Assembly (NCBI RefSeq): GCF_003855255.1
Contig: NZ_CP034072.1
Span: forward strand, 4,399,920-4,463,919
Length of the DNA stretch: 64,000 nucleotides
Direction: 5' to 3'
Source of the DNA: Mycolicibacterium nivoides
GTDB lineage: Bacteria; Actinomycetota; Actinomycetes; Mycobacteriales; Mycobacteriaceae
Part shown: positions 8,341 through 16,588 of the stretch, piece after piece
How positions within the stretch are numbered: the first letter of the stretch is position 1
Layout of the letters: each line of letters begins with the position of its first letter
Notes under the pieces: generated by a model
The model's database searches: none
What the model saw: only the letters and a program-made list of their open reading frames with translations
What the model was told of the DNA's origin: nothing
Position numbers and translations under genes: made by a program

Positions 8341-9213
8341 TCAGGGTGTCGGCACGGTCACGGCTGCCGGAATGATCCGGCTGATCTCGTCAGCGCCGTG
8401 CCCGGCGGCAACCGCGGCATCCACGTAACCCCGGAACACCTCCAGGGCACCGGCATCCAGACCCGCCGAAGCCGAGGCCGCGATCAGATGCCGGACCGAG
8501 GCGGCCACCGACGACACCGAGGCACTGGCGTCGCTGTGACGGTCGGCTTCGACGCGTTCGGCGATCTCGCCGAAGACGGGTGGCAGGATCGCGGCGATGT
8601 TGCCCGCATGCGGCAACAGCTCGGTGGGGGCGATGTCATGCGCACCGGCCATCGCGAGGGCGTGCACGAATCCACTGACCGAGGTCCAGAACACATCGAG
8701 CAGCGCCATGTCGAAAGCCGCGGCGCGGCCGGTTTCCGCGCCGACCCAGCTGACCGTCGCGAGCACGTCGAACACGGCCCGGTGGGCGTCGAAGAGATCG
8801 CGCGGCCCGGCGAAAAGAATACTGGCACCAGGGGTTCCGATGGTGCCGGTCGGCGTCATGATGGCCCCGTCGAGGTAGCGCCCGCCGCGTGCGGTCACCA
8901 ATTCCTCCGTACGGTGCGCCGAATCGGGGACGTCTGAGGACAACCCCACGACCACCCGGCCCGCGATCGCGTCACCCGCGGCGCCCAGCACCGCGTCCGC
9001 GGCCGCCTGATCGACGACGTTGACCAGGATGAGGTCACTGGCCGCCACTGCGTCGGCGGGCGAATCGGCCCACACCGCACCGCGGGCACGCAACGCGTCG
9101 GCTTTGGCAGGTGTCCGATTCCAGACGGTGGTGCGATGTTTCGCCGCCACCAACGCCCCGGCGAGGGCCTGTCCCATCGGCCCGAGGCCGAGCACGCTCA
9201 CCGTCACGGTCAT
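8341..9213 (-). CDS. NAD(P)-binding imine-reductase-like protein, copy 2
   Basis: A 290-residue protein of the beta-hydroxyacid dehydrogenase / imine reductase superfamily. The Rossmann motif GLGPMG is at residues 9-14, WNRTPAKADAL follows at the end of beta-2, and the C-terminal half is all helical. In IREDs that half forms an interlocked dimer. The usual dehydrogenase catalytic lysine region is not conserved, as in IREDs. The start ATG overlaps the stop of the upstream paralogue by four bases, so they are translationally coupled. The two may form a heterodimer, but this is speculation. Substrate unknown. Confidence 0.8.
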   Translation of the reverse strand: MTVTVSVLGLGPMGQALAGALVAAKHRTTVWNRTPAKADALRARGAVWADSPADAVAASDLILVNVVDQAAADAVLGAAGDAIAGRVVVGLSSDVPDSAHRTEELVTARGGRYLDGAIMTPTGTIGTPGASILFAGPRDLFDAHRAVFDVLATVSWVGAETGRAAAFDMALLDVFWTSVSGFVHALAMAGAHDIAPTELLPHAGNIAAILPPVFGEIAERVEADRHSDASASVSSVAASVRHLIAASASAGLDAGALEVFRGYVDAAVAAGHGADEISRIIPAAVTVPTP

Positions 9214-10085
9214 GCGGCCGCCCCCTTCTTGATGCTCTCGATGACGCGCGCGAAGCCGTCATTGCCGTGCCCCGCATCGATCTGCCGGTGGATGAGCCGC
9301 TGCACCACGTCGACGACCTCGGTGCTGATCCCCTGGTCCCGGCTGGCGTTGACGATGTCACTGATGTCGGAGAAGTGCAGGCTCTGCTGGCCGGGGACGG
9401 CGTAGTCCCCGCCGTCGATGACGGCGGCGTATTCGGCGATCGAGGGCATCAGTGCCGGCAGCCACGCGGCGGTGCGGGCGGCGAATTCCTTCGCGGGCAC
9501 TCCGGCCGCCCCGACCATCGCCGCGCCGTGGAAGAAGCCGGCGAACATCACGTACATGGCCGACAGGAGTGCCAGGTCGTACAGCGATGCCATGCCGGCA
9601 TCGTCGCCGAAGTACTCAGCGCCACCCCAGATCTCGAAAAACGTCCGATGGTCCTCGAACAACGTGGCCGAGCCGCTGTAGAGGATCGCCGACTGCGGCG
9701 TCGCGATCATCTCCGGCGTCGCCATGATGCCGCCGTCGAGATAGTCGGCCCCGTGCCCGGCCGCCCACCGGGCCAGCTCGCGTGCCCCCTCCGGTGACGT
9801 CGTGGTCAGGTTCACCAGCCGGCGCCCGGCCAGCAGGTGCGCCACCGGGTCGAGGACCTCGTGCACCGACGCCTGGTCGAACAGGCAGACCACGATGAGG
9901 TCCGCGTCGAGAGCCCCGACCGCATCGGCCGCTGCGGTGGCGCCCTCGTCGACGAGCGCTGCGGCCCGGGCGGCGGTGCGGTTCCAGACGATGGTCGGGT
10001 GCCCCGCCCTGAGGGCTGTGCGGGCCAGCTCCGAACCCATCTCGCCCAGACCGAGAAAACTGACCGAATGGCGTGTGGTTGTCAT
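9210..10085 (-). CDS. NAD(P)-binding imine-reductase-like protein, copy 1
   Basis: A 291-residue paralogue of the next gene. It starts MTTTRHSVSFLGLGEMG, with the glycine motif at 12-17, then the WNRTAARAAAL segment and a block DGGIMATPEMIATPQSAILYSG that mirrors DGAIMTPTGTIGTPGASILFAG in the other copy. Tandem duplication is clear from this colinearity. The frame continues upstream to 10265, but that extension overlaps the divergent HxlR promoter and gene, so the ATG at 10085 is chosen. An HxlR regulator is transcribed divergently and probably controls the pair, as HxlR proteins often do for redox enzymes next door. Confidence 0.8.
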   Translation of the reverse strand: MTTTRHSVSFLGLGEMGSELARTALRAGHPTIVWNRTAARAAALVDEGATAAADAVGALDADLIVVCLFDQASVHEVLDPVAHLLAGRRLVNLTTTSPEGARELARWAAGHGADYLDGGIMATPEMIATPQSAILYSGSATLFEDHRTFFEIWGGAEYFGDDAGMASLYDLALLSAMYVMFAGFFHGAAMVGAAGVPAKEFAARTAAWLPALMPSIAEYAAVIDGGDYAVPGQQSLHFSDISDIVNASRDQGISTEVVDVVQRLIHRQIDAGHGNDGFARVIESIKKGAAA

Positions 10086-10124
10086 GCCACCATCGTTGGA
10101 GAGACACTGACTACAGGACATGTA

Positions 10125-10140
10125 CCCACTAAAAAGTGGG
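10125..10140. promoter_or_regulatory. Inverted repeat in the IRED/HxlR divergent promoter region
   Basis: CCCACT-AAAA-AGTGGG is a perfect 6-base dyad, extended outward by GTA on the left and ATAC on the right. It sits between the IRED start at 10085 and the HxlR start at 10189, followed by an unusually AT-rich run (ACTTACTTTTTTGAAACTAT). Its place fits an HxlR operator controlling both directions. Confidence 0.6.
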
Positions 10141-10188
10141 ATACTTACTTTTTTGAAACTATTGGCCCTGAACTGCAAGGATCCTGCA

Positions 10189-10527
10189 ATGAGCCAGCTG
10201 GGCAAGTACACCTGCGGACTCGATGCGGCGTTCGCCGTGGTCGACGGAAAGTGGAAACCGCTCATCCTCTGGGAGCTTCAGACCGGACCGAAGCGCTTCA
10301 ACGCACTGCACCGCAGCCTGCCCGGGGTGTCCCAGAAGATGCTGACCCAGCACCTCAAGGAGCTCCAGCGTCATGGCGTGGTGCACCGGGAGAGCTATCA
10401 CGAGGTGCCGCCTCGGGTGGAGTACTCCATGACTCCCGCGGGTCAGGAGCTACTCGAATCCCTTGAACCGCTGGGCGATTGGGCCACCAAGCACATCGGG
10501 CTGATATGCCAGGAGGAAGCCGGCTAG
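10189..10527 (+). CDS. HxlR family winged-helix regulator
   Basis: A 112-residue HxlR protein starting MSQLGKYTCGLDAAFAVVDG. The conserved KWKPLILWEL, FNALHRSLPGVSQKMLTQHLKEL and EYSMTPAGQEL segments are present. A cysteine at residue 9 is common in redox-sensing members such as YodB and HypR, so thiol sensing is possible. The ATG at 10189 follows AAGGA at a good spacing. The longer frame from 10120 would start inside the inverted repeat. It overlaps the convergent phosphoesterase gene by four bases. The likely target is the divergent IRED pair. Confidence 0.88.
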   Translation: MSQLGKYTCGLDAAFAVVDGKWKPLILWELQTGPKRFNALHRSLPGVSQKMLTQHLKELQRHGVVHRESYHEVPPRVEYSMTPAGQELLESLEPLGDWATKHIGLICQEEAG

Positions 10528-11021
10528 CCGCCGAGCGTGTGCAGGCTGACGTCCGACAGCACCCCCGAGGCGATGCGCGCCGTCATGTAGGTGCAGTGCG
10601 GCTGGCGCCGACGGTCGGTCGGTGACCCCGGATTCAGCAGGCGCAGACCGGTTCTCGCGGTGGTATCCCACGGGATGTGGCTGTGCCCGAAGACCAGGAC
10701 ATCGGTTCCGGGGTAGTCCCTGGCCATTCGGGCCTCCCGCCCGGTGGCCGCACCGGTCTCGTGCACGACGGTGAATCGCAGACCGTCCAGTGTCACGTCG
10801 GCGCGCTCGGGCAGTCGCCTGCGCAGTTCGGCCCCGTCGTTGTTGCCCCAGCAGCCGATCAGGTGCGCCGCACGTGAGCTGAGCGCGTCGAGCAGTGCGG
10901 GGTCGACCCAATCACCGGCGTGGACAACGACATCCGCCTGGTCCACCTCGTCCCACACCTGAGCCGGGAGGTCCTTGGCGCGCTTGGGTACGTGGGTATC
11001 GGCGATAAGCAGCAGCCGCAT
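10524..11021 (-). CDS. YfcE/MJ0936-type metallophosphoesterase
   Basis: A 165-residue calcineurin-like phosphoesterase. The metal motifs are in order: ADTH (Asp8, His10), HAGDW, GCWGNNDG, VVHET and FGHSH. The size matches the small YfcE/MJ0936 phosphodiesterases, which act on model phosphodiesters. Natural substrates are poorly known. It stands alone, convergent with the HxlR gene. Confidence 0.88.
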   Translation of the reverse strand: MRLLLIADTHVPKRAKDLPAQVWDEVDQADVVVHAGDWVDPALLDALSSRAAHLIGCWGNNDGAELRRRLPERADVTLDGLRFTVVHETGAATGREARMARDYPGTDVLVFGHSHIPWDTTARTGLRLLNPGSPTDRRRQPHCTYMTARIASGVLSDVSLHTLGG

Positions 11022-11084
11022 CCAGCCGAGCCTAGTTGACCGATGCCGACGAGCCGGGGATCTCGCGCCGCCTACACTCCGACC

Positions 11085-11441
11085 ATGGATCTACTACGCA
11101 ACGTAGTTGTTTATGCGCATCTCATCGGTTTCGCGGTCATGGTCGGCGCCTGGATCGCCGAGGCCGCGGCCCGACGCTTCCTGATCACCCCGGTGATGAC
11201 CTACGGCATGGCGCTGTCTCTCGTCACCGGCCTGGCCCTGGCCGCACCCTGGCCGGCCGGCATCGTCCTGAACTATCCCAAGATCGGCACCAAGCTGATC
11301 CTCCTGGTGGCGCTCGGCGCGGTGCTGGGCATCGGCACCGCGCGCCAGCGTCGCGCGGGCGGCCAACCGGTCATGGGCCTGTTCATCGCCGCCGGCGTGT
11401 TGCCCCTGCTCGCGTCGGCCATCGCGGTGCTGTGGAACTGA
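11085..11441 (+). CDS. Small integral membrane protein (about 4 TM segments)
   Basis: A 118-residue hydrophobic protein starting MDLLRNVVVYAHLIGFAVM with roughly four membrane segments (about 6-24, 35-55, 65-85, 95-116) and the motif AWIAEAAARRF between the first two. The layout resembles small CopD/DUF-like mycobacterial membrane proteins, but I do not recognise a named family. The ATG at 11085 follows a TACACT -10 element (11073-11078) by six bases, so the transcript is likely leaderless. Function unknown. Confidence 0.75.
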   Translation: MDLLRNVVVYAHLIGFAVMVGAWIAEAAARRFLITPVMTYGMALSLVTGLALAAPWPAGIVLNYPKIGTKLILLVALGAVLGIGTARQRRAGGQPVMGLFIAAGVLPLLASAIAVLWN

Positions 11442-11524
11442 GGCCCCGGCCGAACCTGAGCTGAACCTGAGACGTTCCCGTAAAGTTAACTGGCAAACAA
11501 CAATTGTCGGCAGGTACGGGAACG

Positions 11525-11956
11525 ATGAGTCACAGACACGCCATGGCAACCGCCAAGGTCATGCGCACGGCGGCATTCACCGGATGCGATTCACCGCAGG
11601 GTGACATCCGCATGCGGGCGAGGACGCGCCCTGCGGCTCCCGCGCGTCAAACCGACCACGGCGTGTTCGAGCAGCCGCGGCGGCGCCGCTACGTCGGACA
11701 GTTGAAGACCTCGACATCCACGGTGGCCGGCCGGTCGCCGTGGATGAACGATCGCGTCACCGTGCTGCGCGGGTTCCTGGCCGATCTGCACGGCCTGCAC
11801 CTTCCGCCGGACCTGGCCCGCATCCAGGTGGCCGGCCACATCGAGCTCCTGGTCTCCGTGCTGCGGCTGAACCGCCAGACCGCGCGTCAGTTCGTGACCG
11901 ACGACGTACTGCGCGAGATGGCCGTCGACATCGCGACAGCCGTCGCTTCCGAGTAA
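11525..11956 (+). CDS. Hypothetical protein
   Basis: A 143-residue protein. The N-terminal half (MSHRHAMATAKVMRTAAFTG then an Arg/Pro-rich stretch) looks disordered. The second half (about 70-143, MNDRVTVLRGFLADLHGL to MAVDIATAVASE) is a well-formed helical segment without a family I recognise. The ATG at 11525 is preferred over 11504 because GGTACGGGA precedes it. A strong terminator follows 15 bases after the stop. Codon use is normal for the window, so I treat it as real. Confidence 0.6.
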   Translation: MSHRHAMATAKVMRTAAFTGCDSPQGDIRMRARTRPAAPARQTDHGVFEQPRRRRYVGQLKTSTSTVAGRSPWMNDRVTVLRGFLADLHGLHLPPDLARIQVAGHIELLVSVLRLNRQTARQFVTDDVLREMAVDIATAVASE

Positions 11957-11970
11957 CGCCCCCAACCGAA

Positions 11971-12010
11971 AAAAATCGAGGCGCGGTCTGCTGACCGCGC
12001 CTCGATTTTT
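11971..12010. terminator. Bidirectional rho-independent terminator
   Basis: Perfect 18-base arms (11971-11988 and 11993-12010) with a TGCT loop, starting with AAAAA and ending in TTTTT. It closes the plus-strand hypothetical gene and also ends the minus-strand tRNA transcript next to it. Confidence 0.92.
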
Positions 12011-12016
12011 CTAGAG

Positions 12017-12089
12017 TGCGCCCGAAGGGATTCGAACCCCTAACCTTCTGATCCGTAGTCAGATGCTCTATCCGTTGAGCTACGGGCGC
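12017..12089 (-). tRNA. tRNA-Arg (anticodon ACG)
   Basis: A full cloverleaf on the minus strand. The acceptor arm GCGCCCG pairs with CGGGCGC. The D loop is in the GCTCAACGGATAGAGC segment, the anticodon stem CTGA.. has loop CTACGGA (anticodon ACG), and the T loop is GGTTCGAATCC. The discriminator is A and no CCA is encoded. The ACG anticodon is edited to ICG in bacteria. Confidence 0.96.
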
Positions 12090-12129
12090 CTAGCGTTATT
12101 CAGTTGTGCGGTTGACGAGTCAACCTTGG

Positions 12130-12218
12130 CGGAGGCGAGAGGATTTGAACCTCCGGTCCCCTGTAAGGGGGACAACTCATTAGCAGTGAGTCCCATTCGG
12201 CCGCTCTGGCACGCCTCC
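12130..12218 (-). tRNA. tRNA-Ser (anticodon GCT)
   Basis: A class II tRNA on the minus strand. The acceptor GGAGGCG pairs with CGCCTCC, the anticodon loop is CTGCTAA (anticodon GCT, reading AGC/AGU), the variable arm is long and GC-rich (GTCCCC...GGGGAC), and the T arm GGAGGTTCAAATCCTC is present. The Arg-Ser tRNA pair upstream of the aminotransferase gene matches the order in other mycobacteria. Confidence 0.96.
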
Positions 12219-12306
12219 TTTGAACTTCTGTGAGGGTACCGGACTCCGTCCTGTCGCCCGAAACCGCCGAGGGCACACAGTACACAGCCTCCCCTATCCT
12301 GGCCAA

Positions 12307-13389
12307 GTGAGTATCCGTTTGCGCCCCGAAATGGCCGACCTTCCGGCGTACGCACCAGGCAAAACAGTTCCCGGCGCAATCAAGATCGCGAGCAACGAAA
12401 CCGTGTTCCCGCCGCTGCCCAGCGTGCGTGAAGCGATCCTGCGAGCCACCGAGAACATCAACCGCTACCCCGACAACGGGTACCTTGACCTGCGCGAACA
12501 CCTGGCCAAGCACGTCGGCTTCGCGCCGGAGAACATCGCCGTCGGCTGCGGTTCGGTGAGCCTGTGCCAGCAGTTGATACAAATCACATCCGCTCCCGGC
12601 GACGAAGTCGTGTACGGATGGCGCAGTTTCGAGATCTATCCGCTGCAGATCCGCACCGCCGGCGCGACCGGCGTCCCGGTGCCCCTGCGTGACGAGACTC
12701 ACGATCTCGACGCCATGCTCGCGGCGATCACCGACCGCACCCGGCTGATCTTCGTCTGCAACCCGAACAACCCGACCAGCACCGTGGTCGAGCCAGAGGC
12801 TCTGGCCCGGTTCGTGGCGGCGGTGCCCTCGGACATCCTGATCGTGCTCGACGAGGCCTACGTGGAGTACATCCGCGACGGGTTGGTGCCCGACAGCCTC
12901 GGATTGGTCCGGGCCCACCGCAATGTGGTTGTTCTGCGCACCTTCTCGAAGGCCTACGGGCTGGCCGGCCTGCGGGTCGGGTACGCCGTCGCCGACCCGG
13001 AGATCGTGACCGCACTGGGCAAGGTCTACGTGCCCTTCAGCGCGACGAGCGTGTCCCAGGCCGCAGCGATCGCCAGCCTGGAGGCCGCCGACGAACTGCT
13101 GGCCCGCACAGACGCCGTCGTGGCCGAACGCATCCGCGTCTGCGCGGCGCTGCGCGAGGCGGGATACGAACTCCCGCCCACGCAGGCCAACTTCGTCTGG
13201 CTGCCGTTGGCCGAACGCACCCTGGACTTCGTAGCCAGGGCCGCCGACAGCCGCATCATCGTGCGCCCGTACGGTGAGGACGGCGTGCGAGTCACCATCG
13301 GGGCACCGCACGAGAACGACGCCTTTCTGGAGTTCGCCCAACGCTGGATCGCGGGTGACGCCGGGACTCGGACAGGAGAGACCAAGTGA
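12307..13389 (+). CDS. pat: Histidinol-phosphate / aromatic amino acid aminotransferase (Rv3772 type)
   Basis: A 360-residue class I/II PLP aminotransferase. The N-terminal RLRPEMADLPAYAPG then IKIASNET is typical of the HisC/Pat family. The motif NPNNPT is present, as is the PLP lysine Lys215 in TFSKAYGLAGLRVGYA and a C-terminal IIVRPYG...RVTIG with the substrate-binding arginine. It corresponds to Rv3772 (hisC2), annotated as aromatic aminotransferase (phenylpyruvate or imidazole-acetol phosphate). The GTG at 12307 lies six bases after TATCCT (12295-12300), so the message is likely leaderless. A frame starting at 12220 would run through the tRNA promoter and is rejected. The next gene overlaps by four bases. 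Confidence 0.92.
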   Translation: MSIRLRPEMADLPAYAPGKTVPGAIKIASNETVFPPLPSVREAILRATENINRYPDNGYLDLREHLAKHVGFAPENIAVGCGSVSLCQQLIQITSAPGDEVVYGWRSFEIYPLQIRTAGATGVPVPLRDETHDLDAMLAAITDRTRLIFVCNPNNPTSTVVEPEALARFVAAVPSDILIVLDEAYVEYIRDGLVPDSLGLVRAHRNVVVLRTFSKAYGLAGLRVGYAVADPEIVTALGKVYVPFSATSVSQAAAIASLEAADELLARTDAVVAERIRVCAALREAGYELPPTQANFVWLPLAERTLDFVARAADSRIIVRPYGEDGVRVTIGAPHENDAFLEFAQRWIAGDAGTRTGETK

Positions 13390-13847
13390 GCGACGCGCGC
13401 GGCACGTTCGACGGATTCGTCAGCCGCGAGGGTCAGATCCCCGACGCCGAACTCGACGCGTTCTGGGCGCTGCTCCGGCCCGCCAGCATCGACTTCATGC
13501 TCGGCGAGTGGAAGGGCGGCGAATTCCAGACCGGGCACAAGGCCAACGGATTCATGAAGCGGCTCAACTGGTTCGGCAAGACGTTCCGCTCTGCCGCCGA
13601 AGCGCAGCCGCTGGTGTGCCTGGACGGCGACGGCAACAAGTTCTCCAACACCGAGGCCATGAACGGCGAGGCCAGCCTGTGGCTGGAGGAGTTCCGCGGC
13701 GAGGTGACCGCGACCATGGTCTACGACGGCCGTCCCGTGCACGACCACTTCAAGGTGGTCGACGACAACACCGTGGTGGGCATCATGAACGGCAAGGGCG
13801 CGGTTGTTGACGGCCGCTACCTGTACTTCTACCTGCAGCGCGTCTAG
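13386..13847 (+). CDS. GXWXG / DUF4334 domain protein
   Basis: A 153-residue protein with an N-terminal GXWXG-type segment (FMLGEWKGGEFQTGH, about 38-53) and a DUF4334-like C-terminal half ending in GRYLYFYLQRV. These proteins are lipocalin-like beta barrels. Actinobacterial members are structurally known but of uncertain function, and small-molecule binding is likely. The GTG start overlaps the pat stop codon (GTGA), so it is translated from the same message. It ends with a four-base convergent overlap with the TIGR03086 gene. Confidence 0.75.
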   Translation: MSDARGTFDGFVSREGQIPDAELDAFWALLRPASIDFMLGEWKGGEFQTGHKANGFMKRLNWFGKTFRSAAEAQPLVCLDGDGNKFSNTEAMNGEASLWLEEFRGEVTATMVYDGRPVHDHFKVVDDNTVVGIMNGKGAVVDGRYLYFYLQRV

Positions 13848-14389
13848 CCCGTCGGCCGGCGGCCGGTGAAGGCCAGTAGCCGGTCCAGCGATCGCGCGCC
13901 CGCACCGATCTCGACGGGGTCGTCGAAACCAGCACGCACACGTCCGTCGGGCGTGATGATCTCCCGCGCCCAGCCCAGGACGCACTCCGGTTGCTCATCC
14001 GGCACGTCGACCGTCTGTCCGGTTGCAGCGGCGTAATCCCAAGCGTGCACGAGGAATTCCAGCGACAGGATCCGGGCCATCATCTGTGCCGGCGCCTCGC
14101 CCTGCCCGAACGGCACCGTGCCGTCGACCCCGCGCCCTCGCCACGCCGCCACGGCGGGCCGCGCCGCGCTGAGCACCTGATCCTCCACCGAGGTGGCGGG
14201 ATCGCGTTCGGGAATCTGCGCCCCGGCCGCCGAGCCGATCAGGGTGATCGAGTTCAGGAGATGTTCCGTCAGCCCCGCCACGTCGAACTCGCGACAGGGT
14301 GTCGAGCGGGACAGATCGTCCGCGGTGATGCCGTGCAGCACGCGTTGCAGCACGTCGAGCGTGGCCTCGGCGCCTTCGAGTTCATCCAT
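13844..14389 (-). CDS. TIGR03086 family metal-binding protein (DinB/mycothiol-dependent-isomerase fold)
   Basis: A 181-residue protein of the maleylpyruvate-isomerase/DinB four-helix fold, equivalent to Rv3773c. It has the signature CREFDVAGLTEHLLNSI (first metal histidine) and FLVHAWDYAAATGQ (second histidine), plus the C-terminal FDDPVEIGAGARSLDRLLAFTGR block typical of TIGR03086. Two starts are possible. The ATG at 14410 overlaps the start codon of the divergent echA21, so I prefer the ATG at 14389, which leaves room for a shared promoter. Biochemical role unknown, but mycothiol-dependent chemistry is possible. Confidence 0.83.
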   Translation of the reverse strand: MDELEGAEATLDVLQRVLHGITADDLSRSTPCREFDVAGLTEHLLNSITLIGSAAGAQIPERDPATSVEDQVLSAARPAVAAWRGRGVDGTVPFGQGEAPAQMMARILSLEFLVHAWDYAAATGQTVDVPDEQPECVLGWAREIITPDGRVRAGFDDPVEIGAGARSLDRLLAFTGRRPTG

Positions 14390-14408
14390 ACTCGGTAGTG
14401 TCCACTCC

Positions 14409-15224
14409 ATGTCTGACACGTACGAGTCCGTTTCCGTCGAGATCAAGGACCACGTCGCCCAGGTGACGCTGCTTGGTCCCGGCAAGGGCAACGCGATGGG
14501 TCCGGCGTTCTGGGCCGAGATGCCTGACGTGTTCGGCGCCCTCGACGCGGACCCGGACGTTCGCGCGATCGTACTGACCGGCTCGGGCAAGAACTTCAGC
14601 TACGGCCTCGACCTACCCGCGATGGGTGCGACGCTGCCCGGCCTGGACGCCGGCGCGAAGGCCCGGGCCGACTTCCACACCACGCTGCGGAAGATGCAGG
14701 GCGCCATCACGGCCGTCGCGGACTGCCGCACCCCGACCATCGCCTCGATCCACGGCTGGTGCATCGGCGGCGGTGTCGATCTGATCAGCGCAGTGGACAT
14801 CCGCTACGCCAGCACCGACGCCAAGTTCTCGGTGCGCGAGACCAAGCTGGCCATTGTCGCCGACGTGGGCAGCCTGGCCCGGCTCCCGCTGATCGTGTCC
14901 GACGGGCATCTGCGTGAGCTCGTCCTGACGGGCAAGGACGTCGACGCCGCGCATGCCGCGCGCATCAACCTCGTCAACGAAGTCCACCCCGACGCCGATG
15001 CCTCGCTGGCGGCCGCACACGCCACGGCCGCTGAGATCGCCGCCAACCCGCCGCTGACCGTCGCCGGGGTGAAGGACGTGCTCGACCAGCAGCGCACCGC
15101 CAGGGTGGCCGAGAGCCTGCGCTACGTCGCCGCGTGGAATTCGGCCTTCCTGCCGTCCAAGGATCTGGCCGAGGCCGTCACGGCGATGTTCCAGAAGCGC
15201 CCGCCCCAGTTCACCGGGGAATAG
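14409..15224 (+). CDS. echA21: Enoyl-CoA hydratase/isomerase (EchA21 type)
   Basis: A 271-residue crotonase-fold enzyme. The oxyanion-hole segments are GKNFSYGLDLPAM (about 62-74) and the IHGWCIGGGVDLISA helix (about 115-129). The crotonase C-terminal trimerisation helices follow. The charged catalytic residues of classical hydratases appear as RETKLAIVADVG, with Asp at the isomerase-like position, so delta-isomerase activity is as likely as hydration. Synteny next to the pat and TIGR03086 genes matches Rv3774. TAGTGT lies seven bases before the ATG, which suggests a leaderless message. Its 3' end overlaps the convergent epimerase gene by 14 bases. Confidence 0.88.
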   Translation: MSDTYESVSVEIKDHVAQVTLLGPGKGNAMGPAFWAEMPDVFGALDADPDVRAIVLTGSGKNFSYGLDLPAMGATLPGLDAGAKARADFHTTLRKMQGAITAVADCRTPTIASIHGWCIGGGVDLISAVDIRYASTDAKFSVRETKLAIVADVGSLARLPLIVSDGHLRELVLTGKDVDAAHAARINLVNEVHPDADASLAAAHATAAEIAANPPLTVAGVKDVLDQQRTARVAESLRYVAAWNSAFLPSKDLAEAVTAMFQKRPPQFTGE

Positions 15225-16119
15225 GCGTCCAGCCGAGTTCTGCTTTGGCCTTCGCGTTCGACAGGGGCAGCCAGGCCGTGCCGAATGCGGTGGCCGGGTA
15301 CGGGGCCACGAGACCGACGAGCCGATGCGAGATCGGCCACGGCCGCGGCCGGCCCAGCTTCGCGTTCAGTTCCCGGACGTAGTCGCCGAAAGACTGCGGC
15401 CGGTCGTCGACGATGTTGTAGACCTGTCCGCCCCGTCCCTTGTCGAGTGCGTCGGCCGTGGCCCGGGCGACGTCATCGATATGCACCCACGACAGCACCC
15501 CGGTGCCGGTCATCGCAGGCACGGCCCACCACTTGGCCAGCCGGCGGAAAAGATCATCGTGGGTGACTCCGGGACCGTAGAAAACGCCGTAGCGCAACAC
15601 GATTCCCTCGGTGGCGCTGCGCTCCCCCGACGTCAGCACGTCGCGTTCCATGCCCCGCAACGCGGCCAGCATCTGCTCGCCGCCGCGAGGTGGAGGACCG
15701 GGGTACGGATCGGTCTCGTCTATCAGTTGAGGCCCGGTCGATCCGTACCCATAAGCGAAGATCACCGATTCCGCGACGACGCGACGGACCCCGGCCCGTT
15801 GCGCGGCGGCCACCAGATTGCCGGCACCGCGGCTCCACAGTTCCTTGGCCGGCTCGAAATCCTTCATCCGCTTCGGCCCCAGCTTGGGCAGCGTCGTCAG
15901 CAGGCTCACCACCGCCTCGGGTGCGAATTCGGCCAGCACGGAATCGATCTGGCCCGCATCGAGCACGTCGGCCACCACCGGCTTGGCCCCGGCCGCCGAG
16001 ATCTGGGCCGTCTTTGCCGATGAGCGGGTCACCCCGATGACCTCGTGACCGCGGCTGTTGAGCTCACGCAACAACGGGATTCCGGGGACACTGGTCGCAC
16101 CGGCCACCAGGACACGCAT
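15211..16119 (-). CDS. NAD-dependent epimerase/dehydratase family protein
   Basis: A 302-residue extended-SDR protein. It begins MRVLVAGATSVPGIPLLRELNSRGHEVIGVTRS, a GxTxxPG variant of the GxxGxxG motif. There is no clear catalytic YxxxK; the FAYGYGSTGP segment takes its place. HIDDVARATADAL and VYNIVDD are typical of atypical extended SDRs. A role as dehydrogenase or NAD-dependent reductase of a sugar or lipid is possible, but the missing Tyr-Lys pair argues for caution. The membrane protein gene upstream ends directly before its start, so they form an operon. Confidence 0.78.
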   Translation of the reverse strand: MRVLVAGATSVPGIPLLRELNSRGHEVIGVTRSSAKTAQISAAGAKPVVADVLDAGQIDSVLAEFAPEAVVSLLTTLPKLGPKRMKDFEPAKELWSRGAGNLVAAAQRAGVRRVVAESVIFAYGYGSTGPQLIDETDPYPGPPPRGGEQMLAALRGMERDVLTSGERSATEGIVLRYGVFYGPGVTHDDLFRRLAKWWAVPAMTGTGVLSWVHIDDVARATADALDKGRGGQVYNIVDDRPQSFGDYVRELNAKLGRPRPWPISHRLVGLVAPYPATAFGTAWLPLSNAKAKAELGWTPIPR

Positions 16120-16542
16120 CTATGGTTCTCCTGCCTTGTCGTCGGACATGCTGATCCGCAATGCGATTGCCAACAGGACCGTGGTCACCACCAGGCCCGC
16201 GGCTTCCAGCCAACCGACCCAGCTGCCTGCCGCGTGGTTGGTGTCGATCAGGTGGCTCAACGAATGCAGGGCCCAATGCAGGGTGGCGAACGCCAGCGCG
16301 GGCACTCGCCACCGCGGCCACTTGAGAGCCGCCAGCATCATCAATCCGAGCGGCAGCTCGAAGGACGCGTTGTCGAGGATGTAGTGATCGTTGCGCACGC
16401 CGAAGGCGCCGAGCGTGTCGTAGAACGCGCCCGCCGCCAGCAGCATGAACAGACCGAGCAGCACCGAGTAGACGCCGAACACGGCGAGGACCACTTCGGG
16501 GTAGCGCCGGGTTCGCGTCACCGGGCCCGCAGCGTTGGCCAT
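16120..16542 (-). CDS. Four-TM membrane protein
   Basis: A 140-residue membrane protein with hydrophobic segments at about 17-38, 60-72, 79-92 and 108-128. A central motif LHWALHSLSHLIDTN contains three histidines near a membrane border, as in DUF4345/DoxX-like proteins. The stop is directly adjacent to the start of the epimerase gene. Metal or haem contact by the His cluster is possible but not shown. Function unknown. Confidence 0.72.
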   Translation of the reverse strand: MANAAGPVTRTRRYPEVVLAVFGVYSVLLGLFMLLAAGAFYDTLGAFGVRNDHYILDNASFELPLGLMMLAALKWPRWRVPALAFATLHWALHSLSHLIDTNHAAGSWVGWLEAAGLVVTTVLLAIALRISMSDDKAGEP

Positions 16543-16588
16543 GTCATCACGCTAACGCCACAGTGGTCTCCGAGTAGGCTCCAATTCC

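Noticed and set aside
14389..14410. ATG at 14410 as start of the TIGR03086 gene
   Set aside because: Its start codon would overlap that of echA21 on the other strand; the next ATG at 14389 leaves a usable promoter. It remains possible, since the extra seven residues do no harm.
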